DNA of 64,000 nucleotides, taken from Phyllobacterium chamaecytisi. Lineage in GTDB: Bacteria > Pseudomonadota > Alphaproteobacteria > Rhizobiales > Rhizobiaceae. Made by a program: the position numbers and the translations under genes. Of the stretch, positions 25,494-33,410 are shown one piece after another. The stretch's first letter is position 1. Every line of letters begins with the position of its first letter. The notes beneath the pieces were generated by a model. The model saw nothing but the letters and a program-made list of their open reading frames with translations. It made no database searches and was not told the origin of the DNA. The DNA lies in NCBI RefSeq assembly GCF_020164455.1, contig NZ_JAIQWW010000001.1:496001-560000 (forward strand). Direction: 5' to 3'.

Positions 25494-25790
25494 TCACTCC
25501 TTGATTTCAGATGCCATCTGCTTTGCGGTTTTTATGTCGTCGTCTTGTGTGGATTTATCGCCGCCGCATAGCAGGATGATAACTGTATTCCCCCGGTTAA
25601 TATAATATACCCGATAGCCAGGTCCGTAGTTCACTCTGATCTCGCTAACGCCTTCCCCAACGGCTCTAACGTCTCCCTGGTTCCCTAACTCCAGCCGACG
25701 CAGCCGAACGAGTATCCTCGATTGAGCGTTTTGGTCTTTGAGTTTTGAGAACCATGTAGAGTAAACATCGGATTGTCTTACCTCAGGCAT
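25494..25790 (-). CDS. RelE/HigB-type toxin
   Basis: The 98-residue protein is of the phage-derived Gp49/RelE killer family: WFSKLKDQNAQSRILVRLRR, then VGEGVSEIRVNYGPGYRVYY and IILLCGGDKSTQDDDI. Basic residues in GPGYRVYY and the GGDK motif are those used for ribosome-dependent mRNA cutting in relatives. It is first in the operon with the HTH antitoxin. Such modules stabilise prophages or act as defence; which applies here is unknown. Confidence 0.85.
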   Translation of the reverse strand: MPEVRQSDVYSTWFSKLKDQNAQSRILVRLRRLELGNQGDVRAVGEGVSEIRVNYGPGYRVYYINRGNTVIILLCGGDKSTQDDDIKTAKQMASEIKE

Positions 25791-25795
25791 GTGTC

Positions 25796-25833
25796 ATACG
25801 TATCTTATAGGCTACAGCTTTACAAGGTGTGAA
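25796..25833 (-). promoter_or_regulatory. Promoter and palindrome of the toxin-antitoxin operon
   Basis: TTCACA (25833-25828) and TATAAG (25809-25804), each five of six consensus matches, lie 18 bases apart. A perfect ATACGTAT palindrome (25796-25803) adjoins the -10 box and is a candidate antitoxin operator. The start codon follows within fifteen bases of the -10 box, so the leader is very short. Confidence 0.6.
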
Positions 25834-25847
25834 TTTGGATTACTCGA

Positions 25848-26177
25848 TCACGCTTTGCGGCGCGGCTTGCTCTTGCGCCATCTCGGGGAGGGCCTTCCAG
25901 CCGTAACCGGATCTATCTCTGCCGGCGGAACATAGATATTCGCCTGTCGCGCCGCTTCGATAAACGCCACCCGCGCGATCGCTGGAGCAAGCTGGCCCGC
26001 AAGGCAATCGTGAAGGGCCTGCATAGCGACAAGCACGAGAGGACCTCCGCGCTCCGGTGGCCACTCTTCCAACAGGAACTTTGCAGCATCGTATGCGGTG
26101 CCGATGTTGATCATCTGACCGGGTCTGCGGCTCATAACGGTGACGGGCGAGAACGCTCTATAGGTTTCATATTCCAT
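25848..26177 (-). CDS. DUF982 family protein
   Basis: A 109-residue protein with the DUF982 core AAKFLLEEWPPERGG followed by a helix (LVAMQALHDCLAGQLAPAIA) and FIEAARQANIYV. The C-terminal tail is basic (RWRKSKPRRKA). DUF982 genes are many and small in rhizobial genomes and plasmids; their role is unknown. It lies upstream of the toxin-antitoxin pair in the same orientation. Confidence 0.8.
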   Translation of the reverse strand: MEYETYRAFSPVTVMSRRPGQMINIGTAYDAAKFLLEEWPPERGGPLVLVAMQALHDCLAGQLAPAIARVAFIEAARQANIYVPPAEIDPVTAGRPSPRWRKSKPRRKA

Positions 26178-26235
26178 CGCAGGCTAACGACTCTCTTTGC
26201 TACTCAGTTCCGCGCGTCCGGATAATCAAATTTCA

Positions 26236-26556
26236 TTATCCGCCCTTTGCTTTGACATAGGCGTTTGGCTCGGGCCTCAATCCAAGTCCGCCGCCTTTGT
26301 CAGCGGGATATTCAAGATAGCGCGCGTAGGCTGCCTTGATCTTGTCGGCTGCCTGCTGCTTGTGGTCCTCGATACCATCCGTATCGCCGTGCCGGAAATC
26401 GCTATGGCCAAGCAGGAACGACCATTCCCATTTTCCCTTCTGCGGTCCACCGTCGATCTTCTTCACCCGGCCAATGGTCACGCCTTCAGCCTCGGCAACA
26501 AAGTCGCCGGGTGCAGTCTCTCCGCCGATGACGGTCTTTTTCCATGTAATGTTCAT
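26236..26556 (-). CDS. Conserved hypothetical prophage protein
   Basis: The 106-residue protein begins MNITWKKTVIGGETAPGDFV. It has a KKIDGGPQKGKWEWSFLLGH strand part, then a helix ending YARYLEYPADK. It looks soluble and well formed. It is the last gene before tRNA-Pro and probably the right-most prophage gene. Family not recognised. Confidence 0.65.
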   Translation of the reverse strand: MNITWKKTVIGGETAPGDFVAEAEGVTIGRVKKIDGGPQKGKWEWSFLLGHSDFRHGDTDGIEDHKQQAADKIKAAYARYLEYPADKGGGLGLRPEPNAYVKAKGG

Positions 26557-26597
26557 TGGGGAATGATAATCACAGCCAATCCGGAACGTCTAGAGAA

Positions 26598-26650
26598 CAT
26601 CCGGTGGGACAAATGGTGGGACTTTTGGTGGCGAAGGGTCCCACCGGATG
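26598..26650. repeat. 13-bp perfect inverted repeat with inner direct repeats at prophage end
   Basis: CATCCGGTGGGAC (26598-26610) is exactly inverted at 26638-26650. Between them GGTGG recurs with a 12-base period (near 26603, 26615 and 26627). The site lies between the last prophage gene and tRNA-Pro. It could be an attachment region with arm sites or an operator. Only position supports the att idea. Confidence 0.5.
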
Positions 26651-26739
26651 CCTAATTTTCCATATTTGTTCTTTTTGTTGATTTAGGCCCTTGCGTTTGC
26701 AGAGCGAAAACAATAGTGAAACCAACGTCTAACAAAGGA

Positions 26740-26816
<77 letters not shown>

Positions 26817-26892
26817 CTTTCCCAAGCAAATGCTGCTGGAACTGAATTGAAGCCTGTAATATATCGGGATTGCAGACAAAGGAATCTCTTCA

Positions 26893-27198
26893 ATGGCAGC
26901 ACGCATCTTCCGCCCGGCAAAGACCGCAATGCAATCCGGCAAGGCAAAGACCGATACCTGGACGCTTGAGTTCGAGCCGGAGCAGCCGCGCAAGATTGAA
27001 CCGCTGATGGGCTATACCTCATCGCGCGACATGAAGAGCCAGATCCGCCTGACTTTCGAGACGAAGGAAGAGGCGATCGCTTATGCGCAGAAAAATGCCA
27101 TTGACTATGTCGTGCTGGAGCCCAAGGAAACACGCCGGCGTATCGTGTCTTATTCGGAAAACTTCCGCTTCGACCGCAAGCAGCCCTGGACGCACTAA
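26893..27198 (+). CDS. NADH dehydrogenase Fe-S protein 4-like complex I subunit
   Basis: The 101-residue protein is the alphaproteobacterial homologue of mitochondrial NDUFS4: MAARIFRPAKTAMQSGKAKT, WTLEFEP, MGYTSSRDMKSQIRLTFETK, EEAIAYAQKNAIDY and a C-terminal RRIVSYSENFRFDRKQPWTH. It is an accessory subunit of respiratory complex I. It stands alone between two tRNA genes and is preceded by AAAGGAA. Confidence 0.92.
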   Translation: MAARIFRPAKTAMQSGKAKTDTWTLEFEPEQPRKIEPLMGYTSSRDMKSQIRLTFETKEEAIAYAQKNAIDYVVLEPKETRRRIVSYSENFRFDRKQPWTH

Positions 27199-27251
27199 AA
27201 TAGCGTTTTCGATTTTTCCCGGGAAGATCGCTCTCCACGGGAACTCATATT

Positions 27252-27328
27252 GGTCCCGTAGCTCAGCTGGATAGAGCACCGGCCTTCTAAGCCGACGGTC
27301 ACTGGTTCGAATCCAGTCGGGATCGCCA
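27252..27328 (+). tRNA. tRNA-Arg (TCT)
   Basis: A 77-base cloverleaf with acceptor GGTCCCG/CGGGATC (one G-U pair), anticodon loop CTTCTAA giving TCT, T-arm CTGG-TTCGAAT-CCAG and encoded CCA. The first anticodon-stem pair is C-A. Confidence 0.93.
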
Positions 27329-27383
27329 CTACCCTACTTAACTAATTGATTTCATTACTAGGTGCGACGCACTCATTTGTAGG

Positions 27384-28379
27384 GTGCGACGTTATCGTGT
27401 TCGCTATGCGTTCGGCTGCGCCTCTTGCGAGCTTAGCTTTGTCAGCCTCCGGCTATCTTATGCAGCTACTCCACTTCCGTGGCATGTTGGCACGTTCACG
27501 CGGCCCGTGATGTGGCGGGCGGCGCGAGGCAAGCGCCTTCAGTTCCGTCATACAGCAGATCGCCTGTATGAACACAAGAATGCTGCTTCCAGCATCCAGC
27601 TTGAAGACCGGCTGGGTGTTCGCCTGCTCCTGCGCTCGACTCACGGTCTGACGCCGACAGAAGCCGGACGGAGCTTCTATGAACACGCGAGGCGCTCTAT
27701 CGCGGCGGCGGACGAAGCCGATATGGCGGCCCGCGGCGCGGGCGCTAATTTGTCGGGCCGCATCCGCATCTGTGCGGCCGTGACCTTTGCGCGGCTGCAT
27801 GTGGTGCCGCGCCTTGGCGCTTTCCTGGCCGAGTATCCGTCCCTCGACGTCGACATTATCCTCGACGATCGGAACACCGATCTGATCGAGGGTGGCATAG
27901 ACATAGCCTTGCGTATGGGACAACTCACGGATTCGAGCCTGACCGCCAGGAAACTGGCCCAGTGCAAAAGATTGGTTCTTGGCGCGCCGTCTTATTTAGA
28001 AGCAGCAGGCGAGCCGCTTATACCGGCAGATCTCGCCGGGCATCAGACGATCGTCTACGACCAGCGCGGGGGCGGGGCAGCCTGGACGTTCCAGCAAAAC
28101 GGCAGGCAGGCATCCGTTACAGTGGGCGGCCGTGTCCGCGTCAACGCGGCAGAGGGCATCCGGGAAGCCGTGCTTTCCGGACTTGGGCTCGCCATCGCAT
28201 CCGAGTGGATGTTCTCGCCGGAGCTCGAATCCGGACGGGTACGGCCTGTGCTTCAGGATTGGTCATTGCCCCTGCTTGACCTGTGGGCAGTATTTCCAAC
28301 CGGGCGGCAGGCAAGCGCCAAGGCCCGGGCCTTTGTCGACTTCATCGAAAGGCAGCTGGTGGAAGCTGCACCCCTGTAG
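27384..28379 (+). pseudogene. LysR-family regulator with damaged N-terminal HTH
   Basis: The open frame gives 331 residues, but the first 50 or so do not resemble LysR. A degraded HTH is visible near 54-78: FRHTADRLYEHKNAASS, then IQLEDRLGVRLL. This is about two residues short between the recognition helix and the LED motif and lacks the usual first helix. From LEDRLGVRLLLRSTHGLTPT onward the co-inducer-binding domain is intact. The gene starts about 55 bases after tRNA-Arg, a common insertion target, so the 5' end may have been lost by an insertion or deletion there. DNA binding is doubtful. Confidence 0.7.
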
Positions 28380-28548
28380 CCAGACGTTGTCTCACGACGA
28401 TCCAACGCCAAGCTCACTCAGCAATAATCCATCAGTTGAGTCTTAATTTCTGCATCAGACCGCACCAATGATTGGGGGTGACAAGGTCTCTTCCGGACTG
28501 ATGCAGAACGGCCATGCCTCGGCCGACATTTCACCCGCTGCGATGCTT

Positions 28549-28626
28549 AAAAAAGAGGCTCGGCGGAGTACATTCTGGTCGCACACTTCAACGCCGAGCC
28601 TCATGCCACTTAGGGTGGATGGCACA
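28549..28626 (-). ncRNA. Candidate small RNA with own promoter and terminator
   Basis: On the minus strand a promoter is followed by about 78 transcribed bases. These hold a 5' hairpin (TGCCA/TGGCA around CCACCCTAAGTGG) and a perfect 11-bp terminator stem GAGGCTCGGCG/CGCCGAGCCTC ending in six T. No start codon with ribosome site lies inside. The structure is that of a compact trans-acting small RNA. It is not recognised as a named family. Confidence 0.5.
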
Positions 28627-28631
28627 AGCGA

Positions 28632-28660
28632 ATTATGTAATGATTTCCAAAAGATAACAA
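28632..28660 (-). promoter_or_regulatory. Promoter of candidate small RNA
   Basis: TTGTTA (28660-28655) and CATAAT (28637-28632) are 17 bases apart on the minus strand; the -10 box matches five of six consensus positions. Confidence 0.45.
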
Positions 28661-29347
28661 TTAATCCGGGGCTCGACAAATTTGATTATGACCAAAGACC
28701 TGAAGGATAAGTGACCTTCGACTATATCCGCCGTTCGGCCATTGCGCTTGGACTGGATTACGTCAGGCCGTTGATTTGCAACTGAACAAAGCCCGACCCT
28801 CCGGAACGCAAATAACCGGAGGATCGAGCGTCGGTTTGGTCTGCTGTGAAAAAGAAGCGGTATCCTTTAGCAGGCCTTGCCGGCCCGGGGGAGGTGCCGG
28901 CGCTCCTAAAATACTCTCAAAATGGCAGTGGCAATATGGACCAAATGCCTACGAGTGATCAGACTAAGGTCCGGTTTTGCACATTCTAAGGTCTGACGCT
29001 GATCGGGGGCTGGTGAGGCCCGGCGCCCTCCTTGGGCTCGGATGATGGACGCCGGGTCCTCTGTCGACTTGGCGGTCGACTCCCCTACACAACACATCAT
29101 TCAGGGATCGGTTCTACAGGAAAAGCGATGTGATTTGTTACTGTAGCGGACGGTCTCGGGGCCAGTGAGGCTCGGCCCTCGAAGTGTGCCACATACGACC
29201 GAACCTCACCTGCGGATCTGTGACCCGACGATGAATTGTCCGCCCGCAGACAATACGTGTCAAGCTGGGTCTGGCGGAGAGATCACTAGCCCCTTGGAGT
29301 GATTAGCGCCCGGCTACTAGCCAGAGAGATAATTGAACAAGATGAAG

Positions 29348-29557
29348 TTATTTGATCGCCGACTTGGTGCTGGTTTCGACGCCCTGTGCCGCCAACTGCT
29401 CATGAGCGCTGGGCTTGAAGCGGGCTTCAATATCCAGGTAAGTCGAGTAGCCGACGCCGATCAACAACATTATGGCCACGCCATAGTCGCAGACCTTTAC
29501 CAGGAATGACCGCGTGCGTCTTTCTTCAAAATCATAATAGTTTCGAGCTCTTCTCAT
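29348..29557 (-). CDS. Small single-pass membrane protein
   Basis: A 69-residue product preceded by GGGTGGGG. It has a charged N-terminus (MRRARNYYDFEERRTRSF), one membrane segment (VAIMLLIGVGYSTYL) and a hydrophilic tail. Family not recognised; it looks like the small orphan membrane proteins frequent in rhizobial genomes. Confidence 0.5.
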   Translation of the reverse strand: MRRARNYYDFEERRTRSFLVKVCDYGVAIMLLIGVGYSTYLDIEARFKPSAHEQLAAQGVETSTKSAIK

Positions 29558-29694
29558 GGCCCCACCCGGTCTTTTTCTTATTATTGGGCGAGGATTCTAC
29601 TCCTGAGGATAGTCCCAAGCAATTCACCACCGGCTAATCAGTTGGAATGACGATCCTGCTGACCGAGAGCTATAAAAAGAGTTTTAGGCTGCAA

Positions 29695-29934
29695 TCAATG
29701 ATATGTGGCTTTGCGATCCAGGACGATTTCGTGATGGGCCGCAATCGTCGCAATAATCTCAAAGTCGCGCACGCCCGCATCGAACAGTTTCATGATGTGG
29801 CGTGCCAAGCGATCCGCATTTTTGTATGACACCGGCGGCTCGCCGAGAAGGTCGCAAGCCCTGATGTGAGCGTCCTCCAAAATGCACCAATCGTCTTCGT
29901 CATAGGTGAGTTTTTCAAAGAGATGCAGGGACAT
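29695..29934 (-). CDS. Small conserved hypothetical protein
   Basis: ATG 29934 is chosen because GAGGAGGA lies a few bases before it; a longer frame has no ribosome site. The 79-residue product begins MSLHLFEKLTYDEDDWCILE and looks wholly helical, with HIRACDLLGEPPVSYKN and FDAGVRDFEIIATIA. Probably cytosolic. Function unknown. Confidence 0.6.
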   Translation of the reverse strand: MSLHLFEKLTYDEDDWCILEDAHIRACDLLGEPPVSYKNADRLARHIMKLFDAGVRDFEIIATIAAHHEIVLDRKATYH

Positions 29935-30155
29935 GATGGCTCCTCCTCTCACCATCAATGGCGGGAGCACTTGTGCGTCTCTCAATCGCTGGTGTGCCGT
30001 TGACAGACCCCTCGACGGACACATTAAAAAACTCGCTTGAGCCGGCGTCAATAGTATGTCTGCCGGTAGACAATTACATCAGCAGCGCTGGTGACGTTGC
30101 TGCGTCGGGCTCCATGCGGTAACCTTCATCCTTGCTCAATCTGCGAGTGCCGGTG

Positions 30156-30809
30156 ATGAAACGTGGCCTCATTTTCGGTTTAGCCCTGTGCGGCGGTCTG
30201 CTGGGCGGCGCTGTTTTTATTGCCGGCCAATCCAGTGTTTCACCCAAGGCAATAGAGACATCGGTCAATCGTACACCGGAACTTCTAGGGCGTGCATGGC
30301 GCCTTCCGGTCGCCGCTACATTCAACTCAGACGTCACCTGGCAGACCAATGGTTCCCGCTGTGGCCCGGCAAGCATCGCAAATGCCTTCCGCTCCATCGG
30401 CGAGGAGGAAACCACGGAAGCGCAGGTCCTCGAAGGCACGGGCAAATGCTGGACAGGCTTCTGCATCATCGGGCTCACGCTGGACGAGCTCGCCGAAGTC
30501 GCGCGCGCCCATACCGAGCGAAAAGTCTCGGTCATTCGCGACCTGACCGCCGAGCAGTTTCACGAGCATATGAAACACGCCAATGATCCGGATCGCCGCT
30601 ACATCATAAACTTTACCCGGGAAGAGATTTTCGGCGGCGGCGGTGGTCATCATTCGCCCATCGGTGGATATCTGGAGGCGGAGGACACGGTTTTCGTTCT
30701 CGACGTGAACGAAAATTATAAGCCTTGGCTGGTCAAGAGAGAACGTTTGTTCAAGGCAATGGATACGTTCGATGGCGACAGGAAACGCGGGCTGCTACTG
30801 ATACAATAA
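30156..30809 (+). CDS. Phytochelatin synthase-like cysteine protease
   Basis: The 217-residue protein has an N-terminal signal or anchor (GLIFGLALCGGLLGGAVFIA) and the PF05023 catalytic set: Cys69 in NGSRCGPASIANAF, His165 in GGGHHSPIGGY and Asp183 in VLDVNENYKPWLV. His-Asp spacing is 18, as in plant phytochelatin synthase. Bacterial forms lack the C-terminal metal-sensing half and mainly cleave glutathione to gamma-Glu-Cys; synthesis is weak. Export to the periplasm is inferred. A TTG start at 30132 is possible. Confidence 0.82.
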   Translation: MKRGLIFGLALCGGLLGGAVFIAGQSSVSPKAIETSVNRTPELLGRAWRLPVAATFNSDVTWQTNGSRCGPASIANAFRSIGEEETTEAQVLEGTGKCWTGFCIIGLTLDELAEVARAHTERKVSVIRDLTAEQFHEHMKHANDPDRRYIINFTREEIFGGGGGHHSPIGGYLEAEDTVFVLDVNENYKPWLVKRERLFKAMDTFDGDRKRGLLLIQ

Positions 30810-30821
30810 ACAAAACTTGCT

Positions 30822-31331
30822 CTATGCCCATTCAACCCACAGCGTTTCGCGTTTCGACATGTCGAGAACCGTTGCGTGACGGTCGAGTATTGCCCGCAGA
30901 CAAGGACCGATCCGCTCTTCCGGCATAGGTTCAAAGCCATATTTACGAAACCACGGGCCGTTCCAGCGCGGTGCCCGGAAGGTTGTCAGCATAACGCCGG
31001 ATAGTTTTAACTCCCTGGCTCTGGATTTGGCCATATCGAGGAATGCTGCGCCGATGCCGTGCCCGGAGAAATCGGCAGCCACCATGATATTGGCAATGTA
31101 CATCATGCCGTCCAGCGGTTGCATCAGGACATAGCCAACACATTCACCGTCAACTTCGGCGACGACTGTTTCACCACTCAGAAAACGTTCTGCGGCGATA
31201 GACGGAGCGTCCACCACCATCTCGAGACCGTCCCATCCGGCATAACGCAAGCGCGCGGATTTCTCGATCGATCGCAACGTTTCGATCTCTTCAAAGCGAA
31301 ATGGTCGCAGGTTGAGGTCGTGATGGTCCAT
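30822..31331 (-). CDS. GNAT family N-acetyltransferase
   Basis: The 169-residue protein has the GNAT fold order, with motif A as IMVAADFSGHGIGAAFLDMA (acetyl-CoA loop GHGIG) and a C-terminal NGPWFRKYGFEPMP. The substrate may be an amino group of a small molecule or protein; nothing in the sequence decides it. It is convergent with the phytochelatin-synthase-like gene, twelve bases apart. Confidence 0.82.
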   Translation of the reverse strand: MDHHDLNLRPFRFEEIETLRSIEKSARLRYAGWDGLEMVVDAPSIAAERFLSGETVVAEVDGECVGYVLMQPLDGMMYIANIMVAADFSGHGIGAAFLDMAKSRARELKLSGVMLTTFRAPRWNGPWFRKYGFEPMPEERIGPCLRAILDRHATVLDMSKRETLWVEWA

Positions 31332-31418
31332 TGTTGAATTTCCCGACGCGCAGAATCATCGGAATCATAGGACTCGTTCATGACAGCTGCGCGTCGGGTA
31401 ATTATTTTGGTGTAAGTT

Positions 31419-32051
31419 CTATGCGTTCGCCCGTCGATAGAACGCGAGCGAACCGGCGAGGGCAAGCAATGCACCGCCGCAGATCCTGTCGAGCCAGAGC
31501 GCGCCGGATTTCTTCAGCAGGCGCACTGCACGCGAACCCAGAACGGCGTAACCGAACATGACGGCGAAATCGATCAGCGCGAAGGTCACCGCCAGTGCCA
31601 AGTACTGCGGAAACTGCGGCAATTCCGGCCTGACGAACTGCGGAAGAAACGCCGAGAAAAACAGATATCCCTTCGGATTTGTCACGGCGACAAAGAAACT
31701 CTTCAGAAATATTGCTCGCAATGACGAGCCTGCGCTGCTGCGTCCCGTATGCAAGACATCGAGCGTTCCCTTGGACCGCAACAGCATGATACCGAGGAAG
31801 GTGAGGTAGCCGACGCCGATCCACTTGACGATGGTGAACCAGAATTCCGATGCGGCAAGGAGTGCGCCGAGCCCCAGCGCCACCGCACCGATGAGGACGA
31901 AATCCGACAGCACCGCACCGGCCATACCGAGACAAGCGGCCTTGATTCCGAAACGCGAGCCGTTCGTCAGCGCCAGCAGCACGGTCGGCCCCGGTGTCGC
32001 AATGCCGATGAATGACACCAATGCAAATGCCAAAATCGTCAAGTTCGTCAT
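31419..32051 (-). CDS. LysE/RhtB family amino-acid exporter
   Basis: The 210-residue protein has about six membrane segments. Its N-terminus carries the LysE/RhtB signature FIGIATPGPTVLLALTNGSR, and a middle loop has NPKGYLFFSAFLPQF. ATG 32051 is preceded by GGGAGCGGG. These exporters remove amino acids such as threonine, homoserine or lysine from the cytosol; specificity is unknown. Confidence 0.87.
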   Translation of the reverse strand: MTNLTILAFALVSFIGIATPGPTVLLALTNGSRFGIKAACLGMAGAVLSDFVLIGAVALGLGALLAASEFWFTIVKWIGVGYLTFLGIMLLRSKGTLDVLHTGRSSAGSSLRAIFLKSFFVAVTNPKGYLFFSAFLPQFVRPELPQFPQYLALAVTFALIDFAVMFGYAVLGSRAVRLLKKSGALWLDRICGGALLALAGSLAFYRRANA

Positions 32052-32229
32052 GACCCGCTCCCGATCAAGTGCTGTTTGCCAGTCCACTAGCGTCAAACAT
32101 CATTCTCTTTTTTCAGTTGTCAACTCAAGGCGGTGGTCGCGGATTATTGGTTCGCCATTGATTTGCCGTCCCTTGAGGCGGTAATGAATGGATCACTCAT
32201 ACAATCGCGGAGTCGCCTCAAAAGAATCG

Positions 32230-33216
32230 ATGGAAACCAAAGCCAACTATCTTCTCGTTACGGTTTTCAGCCTTGTGGTCTGCGCGCTGGCGTTTGGTTT
32301 CTTTTACTGGGTCGGTCGTTATGGCGATACGCGGGAAACGTCGACGCTGGAAATCAGGGTTCCAGGTTCCGTCACGGGTCTGGCCGCGAACAGCCCGGTA
32401 TTCTTCAACGGCCTGAAGGTCGGTGAGGTGAAGCGTCTCTTTATCGATTCGACCAATCCGGACGCCGTTATCGTTCAGACCGCGATTGACTCGACTACGC
32501 CGATCACGCGCTCGACCGTGGCAACGCTTGCCTTCGAAATATTGGCCGGACAGGCGCGTATCGAGTTGACGGGCGGTAAGGCCTATGAGCCCAGGCTTTT
32601 GGAAGAGGCGGACAAGGAGGACACAATCGCGCGTATGGACGTCGATCCATCGTCGCTGAAGACGCTGGTACAGACTGCGCAGGACTGGATCGACCGTGTC
32701 GACAAGGCGACGACCGCCACCGAGGAATATGTCGCGAAAACGCGTGGGCCGCTGCTTGCGAGCATCCAGCAGGCCAAGGAATTTACCGACGGCCTTGCCG
32801 GCAAAACCGAAATGATAAACGAGTATGGCCAAAAGGCTCGCAGCGTCGGAGAACTCATGAATGACGCGCGCGACGTCATCTCGCGGGTGAACAAGTCCTC
32901 TGTGCGCGTCGATGAAACACTGGCCAAGGTCGACAAGCAGCTTTCGGACGACAAGGACAGCACGGCCAGCGAAATACGCTCCAAGCTTCAATCCTATCAG
33001 CAGCAAGCCAAGAACTTGAATACCCAGCTCGTCGCCGTCCTCAACAATCTCGGCAATTTGACGGGTCAACCGCTAAAAAATGCGCAGCGCTTCATCTCGA
33101 ATAGCCGGCGCACGGTCGAAGGCATTGATCGCAGCGTTTCCGAAATCGCGGAGGATCCGCACAATTATTTCTTCGGGCCCACCCGTACTGCCCCCGAATA
33201 CGAAGCACCGCGATAG
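32230..33216 (+). CDS. MCE/MlaD-domain protein, orphan
   Basis: The 328-residue protein has an N-terminal anchor (YLLVTVFSLVVCALAFGFFY), one MCE domain over about 38-120 (RVPGSVTGLAANSPVFFNGL, KVGEVKRLFID) and a long helical C-terminal part that predicts coiled coil. MCE proteins form rings that carry lipids between membranes with an MlaE permease and MlaF ATPase. Neither is adjacent, which is unusual; partners may be elsewhere. ATG 32230 places the anchor at the N-terminus. Confidence 0.82.
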   Translation: METKANYLLVTVFSLVVCALAFGFFYWVGRYGDTRETSTLEIRVPGSVTGLAANSPVFFNGLKVGEVKRLFIDSTNPDAVIVQTAIDSTTPITRSTVATLAFEILAGQARIELTGGKAYEPRLLEEADKEDTIARMDVDPSSLKTLVQTAQDWIDRVDKATTATEEYVAKTRGPLLASIQQAKEFTDGLAGKTEMINEYGQKARSVGELMNDARDVISRVNKSSVRVDETLAKVDKQLSDDKDSTASEIRSKLQSYQQQAKNLNTQLVAVLNNLGNLTGQPLKNAQRFISNSRRTVEGIDRSVSEIAEDPHNYFFGPTRTAPEYEAPR

Positions 33217-33221
33217 GAATT

Positions 33222-33404
33222 TTAGGAAAAATACATTCCCACAGCATAGCTGCCGACGGCCAGGAGAACCATGATCATCGCTGGCGGCCAGTACAGATAG
33301 AACTTCATTCCATTGTCGGCTGCGTACCCGTTTTCATCATTCGATGGGGCATATGTCATTGTTGCAGGGGACTTCGCCCTCTTATTGAAGCTCGTTAACG
33401 ACAC
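33222..33404 (-). CDS. Small membrane protein, GTG start
   Basis: A 60-residue product with one C-terminal membrane segment (PPAMIMVLLAVGSYAVGMYF). GTG 33404 has GGAAGGTG before it, lying in the end of the upstream 42-residue gene; ATG 33359 is an alternative. The six-base gap and shared region suggest coupled translation. Family not recognised. Confidence 0.55.
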   Translation of the reverse strand: MSLTSFNKRAKSPATMTYAPSNDENGYAADNGMKFYLYWPPAMIMVLLAVGSYAVGMYFS

Positions 33405-33410
33405 AAGAAT

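Larger units (their letters stand above)
1..26650. mobile_element. Prophage (siphovirus-like tail, P22-type coat), left part outside window
   Basis: Nearly all genes from 1 to 24.5 kb lie on the plus strand, overlap by one to four bases, and follow the order head, connector, tail, tip, fibre, lysis. Coat, SPP1 gp7-like head protein, tape measure, tail-tip protein, lysozyme and spanins are recognisable. Accessory genes (toxin-antitoxin, DUF982) sit at the right end. No terminase, portal, repressor or integrase is in the window, so the left end lies upstream. The right boundary is placed between the last phage-type gene (26556) and tRNA-Pro (26740) and is not exact; no att duplication can be shown from one end alone. 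Confidence 0.93.
28380..29347. other. Nearly gene-free stretch with structured hairpins
   Basis: No protein gene is convincing in this stretch of nearly 970 bases; open frames of 60-80 codons lack ribosome sites and family features. It holds the candidate small RNA at 28549-28626 and hairpins near 28790-28820, 28872-28907, 29020-29062 and 29165-29207. Several share a GAGGCTCGG-type arm. It may be the remains of an inserted element beside tRNA-Arg. Confidence 0.5.

Noticed and set aside
26197-26655. Plus-strand open frame of 152 codons ending in a Trp-rich stretch
   Set aside because: It is opposite the better-formed 106-residue gene; the Trp run is only the translation of the GGTGG repeats.
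28455-28710. Open frames of 74-80 codons on both strands
   Set aside because: Neither has a ribosome site or family features, and the candidate small RNA with its promoter lies inside them.
28692-28785. Short peptide frame starting with GTG and reading FDYIRRSAIALGL
   Set aside because: Only about 24 codons without a clear ribosome site; might be a gene remnant but cannot be supported.
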